Shown here: piece after piece, positions 15,529 to 22,104 of the stretch | How the letters are laid out: each line of letters opens with the position of its first letter | How positions within the stretch are numbered: the first letter of the stretch is position 1 | Virus record (IMG/VR): IMGVR_UViG_3300008740_000035 | Coordinates: 1-29,965 of that record | Source: a virus | Length of the DNA: 29,965 nucleotides | Reading direction: 5' to 3' (one strand) | Translations under genes and position numbers: made by a program | The notes under the pieces: model-generated | Told to the model about the DNA's origin: nothing | Databases searched by the model: none | Seen by the model: the letters and a program-made list of their open reading frames with translations, nothing else

Positions 15529-16582
15529 AACAACCATACGCTCAGAGGACATAACAGCCGGTCAGGTCAAGAGTGCTGACCTTGCCAGTGATGCTGTAGA
15601 TACTTCAGGACTTGAAGATGACATAGCCATCCTTGGCTTCAAGGTTGCCTCTAATGGTTCGCTAAGCAAATACGATCTTGTAGACCAAACGATTGATGAC
15701 TTCCAAGATGCAGCCGGAATTGATACCGGTGGGTCAACTAATGAAATAAGAAATGCTTCCAATTATTATTCTGGAAAACAGGATGCCGAATGGGTGACTG
15801 GGGATAGGACAAGTTCTGTAACTGTAACCAGTGATATGTCTTACTTAGGTTCTCCCGATGGATCGCTCCCAATTAGCACTCTAGTCAATGGTTCTGAAGC
15901 ATATAGCGATGCCGGTGGAGGATGGTTTACTGCGGGGCAAAATGGTTATATCAGATTCGATCACGGATCAGGGAATTCTGAGGTCTACACTAATTCAAGG
16001 TGGGTTTATCAATCGTCTTCCGCAGATGAAGGAACCTACAAATGGCAGGGTAGCAATGATGCGGCTTCTTGGACGGACATAGGAGGCAATTTCACCTTAA
16101 CCGCTAGTGGGGGTGGCCCGAACACCGATACCCACGCCACTATGACATCAAACACGACGTTTTACAGGTATTACCAGTGTATATACGTTAGCGGAAATAA
16201 TACCAATGGCTCTGGCCGAAGAATGGAGATGCAGTTTTACAGAGCGGACTTGGATAACAACATGACTCTAGTATCCAACTCAACAACCGCAGAAGCCACG
16301 CCGACTAAAGGCGACATCGTTATGACCTACACAAATGGGTCAGGAACAGCGACGGTAAACACTGACATCAAGGCTTATGTGTCAAGAGATAACGGCACGA
16401 CATACACCCAAGCCACTCTCTCATCTGAAGGAACCACTGGCGGTCACACCATTCTCACCGCCCACAACGTCGATATTTCATCGCAACCATCAGGAACATC
16501 AATGCGATACAAAATTGAAACGCTGAATCAATCAGCAAGCAAAGAGACACGCATCCAAGCCGTGTCCTTGGGGTGGGCGTAA
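15521..16582 (+). CDS. Tail fibre with galactose-binding-like domain (353 aa)
   Basis: The N-terminus is a short tag (MTRTTIRSEDITAGQ, residues 1-30) of a type seen in fibre proteins. Residues about 85-235 follow the F5/8 type C (discoidin) pattern: a loop ISTLVNGSEAYSD, GYIRFDHGSG, then YKWQGSNDAASWTDIG and a closing RMEMQFYRA strand. That fold typically binds sugars. The C-terminus (240-353) is a second beta domain ending RIQAVSLGWA. The start overlaps the upstream small gene by 8 bases and the stop overlaps the next ATG. It is the only fibre in the array with this head, so it may target a different glycan. Confidence 0.72.
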   Translation: MTRTTIRSEDITAGQVKSADLASDAVDTSGLEDDIAILGFKVASNGSLSKYDLVDQTIDDFQDAAGIDTGGSTNEIRNASNYYSGKQDAEWVTGDRTSSVTVTSDMSYLGSPDGSLPISTLVNGSEAYSDAGGGWFTAGQNGYIRFDHGSGNSEVYTNSRWVYQSSSADEGTYKWQGSNDAASWTDIGGNFTLTASGGGPNTDTHATMTSNTTFYRYYQCIYVSGNNTNGSGRRMEMQFYRADLDNNMTLVSNSTTAEATPTKGDIVMTYTNGSGTATVNTDIKAYVSRDNGTTYTQATLSSEGTTGGHTILTAHNVDISSQPSGTSMRYKIETLNQSASKETRIQAVSLGWA

Positions 16583-17229
16583 TGGCTTTAACTAAAGTAA
16601 CAAGCGGGGTACGAACACTAGGCACTGGTGAGGTAACAACTACCAATATCCTTGATGGAACCATTGCCAATGTAGACGTTGATGCTAGTGCAGATATTGC
16701 ACTGAGCAAACTGGCTACTACAGGAACCGCAAGCGGAAGCACTTTCTTGCGGGGAGATGGGGCGTGGGCGGCGGCAGGGGGTGATAACAGCCCTGCTTAT
16801 GAGGCGGCGAGACAAACAGACCAATCAATCAGTGATGATGTTATGACCAAAGTGGACGTGAATGTCGAGATTTTTGATACCGATTCCGCTTACGACCCAA
16901 CGACTAACTATCGCTTTACGGTTCCATCTGGAGAGGGCGGTAAGTATTTTGTCTATGCCAACATCTTTTTTCATTCAAGTCACAGTTCATCAGACATTGT
17001 TAACCTTGAGATGAATGTAAAGAAAAATGGATCAACAGCCTTCGTTTCCGAGTTTAAACCAAATAGCAGTTACGGTGGACAGACCATAACGGTGGGTGCG
17101 TCAGCCATTTTGATTTTATCCGCCGCTGATTATCTGGAGTTATACGGCCTCTTCAATAATGTGCAAGGAAGTACTTACACTAATATTAAGCAAGCGACTA
17201 TAGGCGCATACAAGTTGATAGGGATTTAG
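16582..17229 (+). CDS. Short tail fibre, C1q-like head (215 aa)
   Basis: N-terminal tag MALTKVTSGVRTLGTG, repeated IANVDVDASADIALSKL, then the linker GSTFLRGDGAW shared with two other fibres. The C-terminal domain (about 85-215) has YDPTTNYRFTVPSGEGGKYF and ends GAYKLIGI, a C1q-like pattern. It is a clear paralogue of the gene at 18018: the FTVPSGEGGKYF and GAYKLIG blocks match at DNA level (16922-16957 and 17203-17247). Start at ATG 16582, overlapping the preceding stop (TAATG). One base separates it from its small partner gene. Confidence 0.76.
   Translation: MALTKVTSGVRTLGTGEVTTTNILDGTIANVDVDASADIALSKLATTGTASGSTFLRGDGAWAAAGGDNSPAYEAARQTDQSISDDVMTKVDVNVEIFDTDSAYDPTTNYRFTVPSGEGGKYFVYANIFFHSSHSSSDIVNLEMNVKKNGSTAFVSEFKPNSSYGGQTITVGASAILILSAADYLELYGLFNNVQGSTYTNIKQATIGAYKLIGI
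16922..16957 (+). repeat. Fibre-head DNA block, copy 1
   Basis: A 36-base segment matching 18286-18321 with only two mismatches. It encodes the core strand of the C1q-like head. The surrounding head sequence has diverged much more, so this is an island of conservation. Confidence 0.8.
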
Positions 17230-17247
17230 CATGATTACTTCAAAAGG
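17203..17247 (+). repeat. Fibre/partner junction block, copy 1
   Basis: A 45-base segment matching 18573-18617 with two mismatches. It spans the last codons of the fibre (GAYKLIG), the stop, the ribosome site of the small gene and that gene's first codons. Confidence 0.85.
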
Positions 17248-17491
17248 ATTACAGCAACTAGGATTTGCTAAATCTGATTTCTCACTTCAAGACGATGGCG
17301 GTGGCGTTTACATCGCGGAGTGGAACTCTGACCAACCACAACCATCTGAAGCAGATATAGAAACCGCTCATAGTTTGTGGGCCACAGAAAATGAGAACGC
17401 TATCGCGCAGAAAGTTGCAGACAAATCCTCTGCTAATGCAAAACTAAAGGCGCTTGGTCTTACTGACGCAGAGATTGAGGCGATAACATGA
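17231..17491 (+). CDS. Small fibre-partner protein (86 aa), paralogue 1
   Basis: Nearly the same protein as the one at 18601, with matching ends MITSKGL.QLGFAKSD and AKLKALGLTDAEIEAIT. The middle (YIAEWNSDQPQPSEADIE) also matches the front half of the protein at 15205. It appears to have a small beta N-terminus and a helical C-terminus with no membrane span. Each copy directly follows a C1q-headed fibre, which suggests a dedicated assembly factor or connector for it. The ribosome site (AGGGA, six bases or so upstream) lies within the duplicated junction. The stop overlaps the next fibre start by ATGA. Confidence 0.72.
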   Translation: MITSKGLQQLGFAKSDFSLQDDGGGVYIAEWNSDQPQPSEADIETAHSLWATENENAIAQKVADKSSANAKLKALGLTDAEIEAIT

Positions 17492-18018
17492 GTTACCTTG
17501 GCAACGAACCGCAATTTACGCAGTACCCATCTAAGTTTTTCAACGGCGATGGTTCTGCCATGACGGTATCTCTCGACTACGCTCCGCCCAATGCGGCGGC
17601 ACTACTGGTCTTCATCGACGGTGTAAGGCAGGATACTTCTGCGTATACGTTGTCAGGCACTTCGATGACGTTCACTGGAACCGTACCCTCTGGCACAAAC
17701 AACGTACAGGTCGTTCACATGGGCCTAGCGATTGATGTCGGAACGCCGGGAGATGCGACTGTTACTGCGGCAAAATTAGGAACAACTGGAACACCTGACG
17801 GCTCAAAGTTCTTGCGAGATGACATGGCTTGGCAGGATGTCCCAGCGGGCGCACCAACAGGCGGAGGTACGGAAAAGATTTTCTTCAATAACGAGAACTC
17901 CGTGGATGTGGATTACACCATCCCTGCGGATACGAATTCCGTCAGCGCAGGGCCAATCACAATCGCAAGCGGAATCACCGTCACGGTTGGCGCTACAAGT
18001 AACTGGGTGATCGTCTAA
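17488..18018 (+). CDS. Short tail fibre protein (176 aa)
   Basis: N-terminal module (MSYLGNEPQFTQYPSKFFNG, then ALLVFIDGVRQDTSAYTLSG) is homologous to that of the gene at 14300. The linker SKFLRDDMAWQDV belongs to the shared linker family. The C-terminus is a short beta-rich cap (YTIPADTNSVSAGPITIASG ... WVIV), a tail-end I associate with many marine phage fibres. It has no large head domain, so it may serve as a spacer or base segment for other fibres. It overlaps its neighbours by ATGA upstream and TAATG downstream. Confidence 0.74.
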   Translation: MSYLGNEPQFTQYPSKFFNGDGSAMTVSLDYAPPNAAALLVFIDGVRQDTSAYTLSGTSMTFTGTVPSGTNNVQVVHMGLAIDVGTPGDATVTAAKLGTTGTPDGSKFLRDDMAWQDVPAGAPTGGGTEKIFFNNENSVDVDYTIPADTNSVSAGPITIASGITVTVGATSNWVIV

Positions 18019-18599
18019 TGTCAACACTAGAAACTAATTTAGTTCAGCCCTCAACAGGCACAACTCTTACGCTGGGCGCGTCGGGTGACAGCATCTCAAT
18101 CCCGAGTGGGGCGACGATAGCGAACAGTGGCACTGCCACTGGTTTTGGGACTAACGCTCCCGGCTTTCACGCAAACCGAAGTTCAGGGCAGGGAATGTTA
18201 GATAACACTTCAACCCTGATTGCGTTCAATGCTGAAACATACGACTCTAATTCTGCATACGACACTGGCACAGGAAAGTTTACTGTTCCATCTGGAGAGG
18301 GCGGGAAGTATTTTGTGTATGTTTCATGCGTCATTAGTTCAAATGCAGGAGGCAATGACATAAACACTGCTGATGTCATTTTAAAGAAAAATGGAAGTTA
18401 TGCGGCGGCGGCGAGTTGGGACACAAACGGTTACGGTGACAAATTGATGCTTGAAATCAATGTCACACTTGATTTGTCTGCAAGCGATTATCTTGAAGTT
18501 TACGTCACTATGGATTCGGCTACTGGTTCTAATTGCACTGTTGGTGGTAATTCTTGGGACACATCATATTTCGGCGCATACAAGTTGATAGGGGTATAG
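18018..18599 (+). CDS. Short tail fibre, C1q-like head (193 aa)
   Basis: N-terminal tag STLETNLVQPSTGTTLTLG...IPSGATI, also seen in related form at 18858 and 19708. The head (about 55-193) has GKFTVPSGEGGKYFVYVSCV and ends GAYKLIGV, paralogous to the gene at 16582. So the same head type sits on a different N-terminal tag, which is direct evidence of domain shuffling. It starts at TAATG on the previous stop, and its partner gene begins one base after its stop. Confidence 0.76.
   Translation: MSTLETNLVQPSTGTTLTLGASGDSISIPSGATIANSGTATGFGTNAPGFHANRSSGQGMLDNTSTLIAFNAETYDSNSAYDTGTGKFTVPSGEGGKYFVYVSCVISSNAGGNDINTADVILKKNGSYAAAASWDTNGYGDKLMLEINVTLDLSASDYLEVYVTMDSATGSNCTVGGNSWDTSYFGAYKLIGV
18286..18321 (+). 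repeat. Fibre-head DNA block, copy 2
   Basis: Second copy of the 36-base head block found at 16922-16957, with two mismatches. Confidence 0.8.
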
Positions 18600-18617
18600 C
18601 ATGATTACTTCAAAAGG
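18573..18617 (+). repeat. Fibre/partner junction block, copy 2
   Basis: Second copy of the 45-base junction at 17203-17247, 1370 bases downstream. It includes GGGG at 18591-18594, the ribosome site of the small gene. Confidence 0.85.
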
Positions 18618-18861
18618 TTTAGAGCAACTTGGGTTTGCTAAATCAGATTATCTTCTGCAAGACGACGGCGATGGCGTTTACATCGCGGAGTGGAACTCAG
18701 ATCAGGCGCAACCCTCAGTCGATGACATTGAAGCCGCTCACGCGGAATGGGTAACAGCGAGGGATGCGGCAACTGCTCAGAAAGCCGCAGACAAAGCCTC
18801 TGCCAACGCAAAACTAAAAGCGTTAGGGCTAACTGACGCAGAGATAGAGGCAATCACATGA
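18601..18861 (+). CDS. Small fibre-partner protein (86 aa), paralogue 2
   Basis: Same length as, and close in sequence to, the protein at 17231 across its whole length. The main differences lie in the middle helix, where this copy is richer in Ala (TARDAATAQKAADKA). The two copies clearly come from duplication of a fibre-plus-partner unit. The ribosome site GGGG is 6 bases upstream. Its stop overlaps the next fibre start (ATGA). Role as chaperone or connector is inferred from repeated pairing. Confidence 0.72.
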   Translation: MITSKGLEQLGFAKSDYLLQDDGDGVYIAEWNSDQAQPSVDDIEAAHAEWVTARDAATAQKAADKASANAKLKALGLTDAEIEAIT

Positions 18862-19427
18862 GTAGCGAAGTTAAAGCAAACAAGATCAGCCCTGCCACAG
18901 GGACGGCGCTCCAGATTTCTGATTCGGGTGATACCACCACGATCCCATCTGGTGCAACGCTAGACGTAAACGGAACTCTTGATGTAACAGGCGCAACGGT
19001 AACAGGACTGTCAGCAGGGAAGGTGTTGCAAGTGGTTCAAGGAGCATACGCATCACAAACAAGTACCAATGGCACGACATACGTTACGACAGGGTTGTCG
19101 GCATCTATCACACCTTCATCGACATCAAACAAGGTATTGGTCACTGGAGTTATAAATTCGTTTTATAACTACGCTAGTGGCGCACAAGTCGGGGGCTATC
19201 TTGCTCTCTACCGTGGCGGTTCAGCAATCGTTGATCCTATCGCGTGGAGTTTTACTAACGACGGAAATAATCTTCTTGCCACTGTACCGCTTAATTACCT
19301 TGATTCCCCATCTTCAACATCGTCGGTAACTTATGAGGTGTATTTCAGAATATCACACGGAAGCACTTCTGTAGTTCACGATAGTGGAAACCCATCCTAC
19401 CTAACTTTAATGGAGATAGAAGCATGA
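18858..19427 (+). CDS. Short tail fibre with beta-rich head (189 aa)
   Basis: N-terminal tag SSEVKANKISPATGTALQ...TTIPSGATLDV, the same family as at 18018, followed by a VNGTLDVTGATVTGLSAGK linker and VLQVVQGAY. The head (about 62-189) is beta-rich (LSASITPSSTSNKVLVTGVI, GGYLALYRGGSAIVDPIAWS, VTYEVYFRISHGSTSVV) and differs from the C1q-like heads. It is probably a trimeric receptor-binding tip. GAGG upstream can serve as ribosome site; ATGA overlaps occur at both ends. It is paired with a different small-gene type at 19424. Confidence 0.74.
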   Translation: MSSEVKANKISPATGTALQISDSGDTTTIPSGATLDVNGTLDVTGATVTGLSAGKVLQVVQGAYASQTSTNGTTYVTTGLSASITPSSTSNKVLVTGVINSFYNYASGAQVGGYLALYRGGSAIVDPIAWSFTNDGNNLLATVPLNYLDSPSSTSSVTYEVYFRISHGSTSVVHDSGNPSYLTLMEIEA

Positions 19428-19711
19428 GGCATGACGCAATACGAAATGTTTATGCAAACGCTGTCACCATTAGCGGCGATAGCAATGTGTGGGATGCTGA
19501 TGGTAATGCTGTAGCCATTGACGAATCGTTGGTTCAAGCAGAAGTCGCAAGACTGCAAGCCGAACACGACTCCCAAGCATATGCCAGAGCGAGAGCCGAA
19601 GCATACGCCCCCATCGCTGACCAACTGGATATGCAATATTGGGATTCGGTGAACGGAAGCCGAACATGGCTAGATCACATTGAAGCCGTTAAGGAGGCAC
19701 ATCCGAAATGA
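19424..19711 (+). CDS. Small fibre-associated protein, putative chaperone (95 aa)
   Basis: N-terminus RHDAIRNVYANAV...VWDADGNAVAIDESLV, then a helical part with many Ala/Arg/Glu (ARLQAEHDSQAYARARAEAY), ending APIADQLDMQYWD...WLDHIEAVKEAHPK. The IADQLDM..WD end resembles that of the protein at 15205 and small tail-fibre partner proteins. GGAG eight bases before the ATG is the ribosome site. It overlaps both neighbours by ATGA. Probably an assembly partner of the fibre before or after it; no direct evidence. Confidence 0.7.
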   Translation: MRHDAIRNVYANAVTISGDSNVWDADGNAVAIDESLVQAEVARLQAEHDSQAYARARAEAYAPIADQLDMQYWDSVNGSRTWLDHIEAVKEAHPK

Positions 19712-20100
19712 GCGAACTAAAGACGGATTTAATCTCTCCCCGCACCGCTTCATCGCACACTGAGATCGCGGTCTATAGCGAGGACGTAAACGCGATTGGC
19801 TCAACTGGTGGCGGCACACAAGACATCGACCTGACGGATGGCAACGTAGTCACCGCGACTGTCGATACCTCTGCCAATACCTTTACCTTCTCCAATCCCC
19901 CGGCATCCGGCAAAGCGGGATCGTTTACCTTGATCCTAACCAACGGTGGATCGCAAACGGTGAACTTCCCGGCAAGCGTAGATTGGGCAGGAGGGACTGC
20001 CCCAACTCTTACGACTTCCGGTGTGGATGTCTTGACCTTTACCACTGTTGACGGTGGCACGATCTGGTACGGATTCGCCGCCGGTCTGGATATGAAGTAG
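19708..20100 (+). CDS. Short tail fibre/connector protein (130 aa)
   Basis: N-terminal tag MSELKTDLISPRTA is a third version of the tag at 18018 and 18858. The rest is one beta-sandwich-like domain (GGGTQDIDLTDGNVVTATVD ... FTLILTNGGSQTVNFPASVD ... GTIWYGFAAGLDMK), a domain I associate with marine phage fibres. With no further tip domain it may act as a base on which the following three paralogues are mounted. AAGGAGG (19691-19697) is a strong ribosome site, ten bases off. The next gene starts directly at its stop. Confidence 0.74.
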   Translation: MSELKTDLISPRTASSHTEIAVYSEDVNAIGSTGGGTQDIDLTDGNVVTATVDTSANTFTFSNPPASGKAGSFTLILTNGGSQTVNFPASVDWAGGTAPTLTTSGVDVLTFTTVDGGTIWYGFAAGLDMK

Positions 20101-20676
20101 ATGCCACTAGGCGCTAATAAAGTAGCACTGTACGGAGCAAGTGCGGATACAGGATCAGCCGTGTTGTTGTCCACTGCGACAGCAAGCAGTAGCGCATCTC
20201 TAGAGTTCACGTTGCCTACTGCGTACAAGCAGGTGAAGTTTGGGTTCTACAACATTACACCCGCTACCGATAACTCTAATTTTCAGTTCGATTGCTCGGT
20301 TTCTAGTTCATACGGCACAACGAAAACCACTACCTATTTTGAGTCGTATCACAATGAGGCGGATAGTTCCACAGGATTAACTTACATCACCGCCCAAGAT
20401 TTAGCCCAATCGACAAGCAATCAATCTATTTTTTACAGCATGGGCAATGGAGCAGATGAATGTGGAGCGGGAGAACTGTTTTTATTCAACCCCGCATCTA
20501 CTACATACGTTAAGCATTTTTACGCTAAAGGACAATATTACTATTACTCGGATGCGTCAAACTGTGGATTCATCGGAGGATATTTTAATACCACATCTGC
20601 ACTCGACGGCATCAAGTTTTTAATGTCTAGCGGCAACATCGCTACAGGCACGATAAAAATGTGGGGTATCAAATGA
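20101..20676 (+). CDS. Receptor-binding-like fibre, tandem paralogue A (191 aa)
   Basis: First of three consecutive related genes. It has an extra N-terminal MPLGANKVALYGASADTGS segment, then the shared beta domain: LLSTATASSSASLEFTLP, YKQVKFGFYNITPATD, TKTTTYFESYHNEADSS, DLAQSTSNQ, GAGELFLFNPASTTYVKHFY, GGYFNTTSALDGIKFLMSSG. The conserved NPASTTYVKHF strand and the Cys before GAGEL recur in the next copy. Probably a jelly-roll tip that forms trimers. It abuts the previous stop with no spacer and overlaps the next start by ATGA. Confidence 0.74.
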   Translation: MPLGANKVALYGASADTGSAVLLSTATASSSASLEFTLPTAYKQVKFGFYNITPATDNSNFQFDCSVSSSYGTTKTTTYFESYHNEADSSTGLTYITAQDLAQSTSNQSIFYSMGNGADECGAGELFLFNPASTTYVKHFYAKGQYYYYSDASNCGFIGGYFNTTSALDGIKFLMSSGNIATGTIKMWGIK

Positions 20677-21209
20677 GCGACTGGAAACTACTCAACACCT
20701 CCACAGCATCTGGCGCAAGCAGTGTCGAGTTCACTGATCTGACTGGTTACAAGATATTTAAGTTTGTTTTTGTTGATGTGAATCCTGCGACGGATACAGT
20801 TTTGTTTGAATTTAACGCAAGCACTGATGGCGGTTCAAATTACAACGTAACCAAAACTACAACTTTCTTTTATTCGTACCATTGGGAAAATGATGCTCAT
20901 TCAGGTCTTGGATACATTACTGGAAGTGATATTGCTCAAGGAACTGGGTATCAAACTTTAATGCGGGATGTTGCAAACGATGCAGATGCTTGTGGAACTG
21001 GGGAACTTTATCTGTTTAACCCAGCCTCTACTACCTACGTTAAGCACTTTTATTCAAGGACAGCAACGTATGAAACCAGAGACACGATGGAGGATAGTTA
21101 TATAGCCGGATATTTAAATACCACTTCTGCTGTAAATGCGGCGGCCTTTAAAATGTCTAGCGGAAACTTTGACGGCGTAATAAAACAATACGGTCTGGTG
21201 GCATCATGA
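20673..21209 (+). CDS. Receptor-binding-like fibre, tandem paralogue B (178 aa)
   Basis: Second of the three paralogues, closest to A: TKTTTFFYSYHWENDAHSG, DIAQGTGYQ, DACGTGELYLFNPASTTYVK and GYLNTTSAVNAAAFKMSSGN align with A. It begins directly with SDWKLLNTSTASGASSVEFT and lacks A's N-terminal extension. ATG 20673 is chosen because it overlaps the stop of A by ATGA; the in-frame GTG at 20661 has no advantage. The exposed loops (for example RTATYETRDTMEDS) differ from A, as expected for tips binding different receptors. Confidence 0.74.
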   Translation: MSDWKLLNTSTASGASSVEFTDLTGYKIFKFVFVDVNPATDTVLFEFNASTDGGSNYNVTKTTTFFYSYHWENDAHSGLGYITGSDIAQGTGYQTLMRDVANDADACGTGELYLFNPASTTYVKHFYSRTATYETRDTMEDSYIAGYLNTTSAVNAAAFKMSSGNFDGVIKQYGLVAS

Positions 21210-21751
21210 GCGGAAAACTAACACTCATTTCATCAGCCACGGCATCAGGCTCGTCAAGCGTGGAGTTCACCAGTGGGATTGATTCGACGTATGACGAGTA
21301 TCAGTTTTGGTTTGTTTCCTGTCACCCCGGTGCAGACGGCAAAGATTTTTTATGTAACTTTAGTACAGACGGTGGATCATCTTACGGACTTACCAAAACA
21401 ACAACGGCATTTGTAGCGGAACATACTGAATCAGGATCGGGTGGTTCTTTGGCTTATTGGGGTGGAGGCGATTTGGCGCAATCAACAAATTCTGTAGCGT
21501 TGTCTAGCGCAACAGGAAGCGATAACGATCAATGTGTATCTGGATGCCTTCATCTTTATTCGCCGTCGTCAACAAGTAAAGTGAAGCATTTTCAATTTAC
21601 CAGTAACAATTACTCCCACTCTGATTATTCAAGAAATATTTTTGGAGCGGGATACATCAATGTGTCAAGTTCAGCGGTTGATGCTGTCAAATTTACTTTT
21701 CAAGAAACAAACATAGATGACGGCAACATATATCTTTTCGGAGTAAGTTAA
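21206..21751 (+). CDS. Receptor-binding-like fibre, tandem paralogue C (181 aa)
   Basis: Third and most diverged paralogue. It keeps the frame KLTLISSATASGSSSVEFTS, YGLTKTTTAFVAEHTES, GDLAQSTNSV, CLHLYSPSSTSKVKHFQF and GAGYINVSSSAVDAVKFTFQ. The Asn-Pro of A and B is Ser-Pro here, and a second Cys is added near the conserved one. It overlaps B by ATGA and is followed without spacer by a chaperone-like gene, so A, B and C plus that gene form one coupled unit. Confidence 0.74.
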   Translation: MSGKLTLISSATASGSSSVEFTSGIDSTYDEYQFWFVSCHPGADGKDFLCNFSTDGGSSYGLTKTTTAFVAEHTESGSGGSLAYWGGGDLAQSTNSVALSSATGSDNDQCVSGCLHLYSPSSTSKVKHFQFTSNNYSHSDYSRNIFGAGYINVSSSAVDAVKFTFQETNIDDGNIYLFGVS

Positions 21752-22045
21752 ATGCACAAAATAGTAAACGGTCAGCGCGTAGAACTTACGGCTGAAGAAA
21801 TATCACAACGCGAAGCGGAAGAAGCGGAATGGAACGCAGGTGCGTTTGATCGTGCAATCGCTGATCTCCGATCCCGCCGGAACCAACTGCTTGAATCAAG
21901 CGACTGGACACAAGTAGCGGATGTTGCGCTCACGGTAGAACAGGACACCGCATGGCGTGATTACCGGAAAGCCTTGCGTGATCTCCCGGCAGGGCTGAGA
22001 ACTGCTGATGATGTGACAGCGGTGGAATACCCTACTGCGCCTTAA
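21752..22045 (+). CDS. Tail assembly chaperone-like protein (97 aa)
   Basis: The C-terminal half, RSRRNQLLESSDWTQVADVA then AWRDYRKALRDLPAG, is the pattern of the phage tail assembly chaperone family that sits next to fibre genes. The N-terminus (HKIVNGQRVELTAEEISQRE) is also typical of it. It probably helps fold or trimerise the fibres before it. It begins right at the previous stop and is the last gene of the fibre array, since the longest gap in this part of the window follows. Confidence 0.8.
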   Translation: MHKIVNGQRVELTAEEISQREAEEAEWNAGAFDRAIADLRSRRNQLLESSDWTQVADVALTVEQDTAWRDYRKALRDLPAGLRTADDVTAVEYPTAP

Positions 22046-22061
22046 TGATGACCTGTCATCA
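22046..22061 (+). promoter_or_regulatory. Palindrome at the fibre/envelope gene boundary
   Basis: TGATGAC and GTCATCA are perfect inverted 7-base arms around CT, starting at the base after the stop of the chaperone gene. The two-base centre is too tight for a stable hairpin loop and no T-run follows, so a protein-binding site is more likely than a terminator. No function is known. Confidence 0.45.
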
Positions 22062-22068
22062 GAATCCA

Positions 22069-22104
22069 CTGCACATTTAACTGCACATTTAACCGGACAT
22101 TTCG
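22069..22104 (+). repeat. Three tandem 12-bp units before a secreted protein gene
   Basis: CTGCACATTTAA is repeated exactly twice (22069-22080, 22081-22092) and followed by a weaker third copy, CCGGACATTTCG, that ends at the next ATG. No clear ribosome site or promoter hexamers are visible. Direct repeats just ahead of a start may be an iterated binding site. Confidence 0.7.

Noticed and set aside
13977-22045. Diversity-generating retroelement driving fibre variation
   Set aside because: No reverse transcriptase frame and no template/variable repeat pair with adenine-specific differences is visible; the similarities look like gene duplication.
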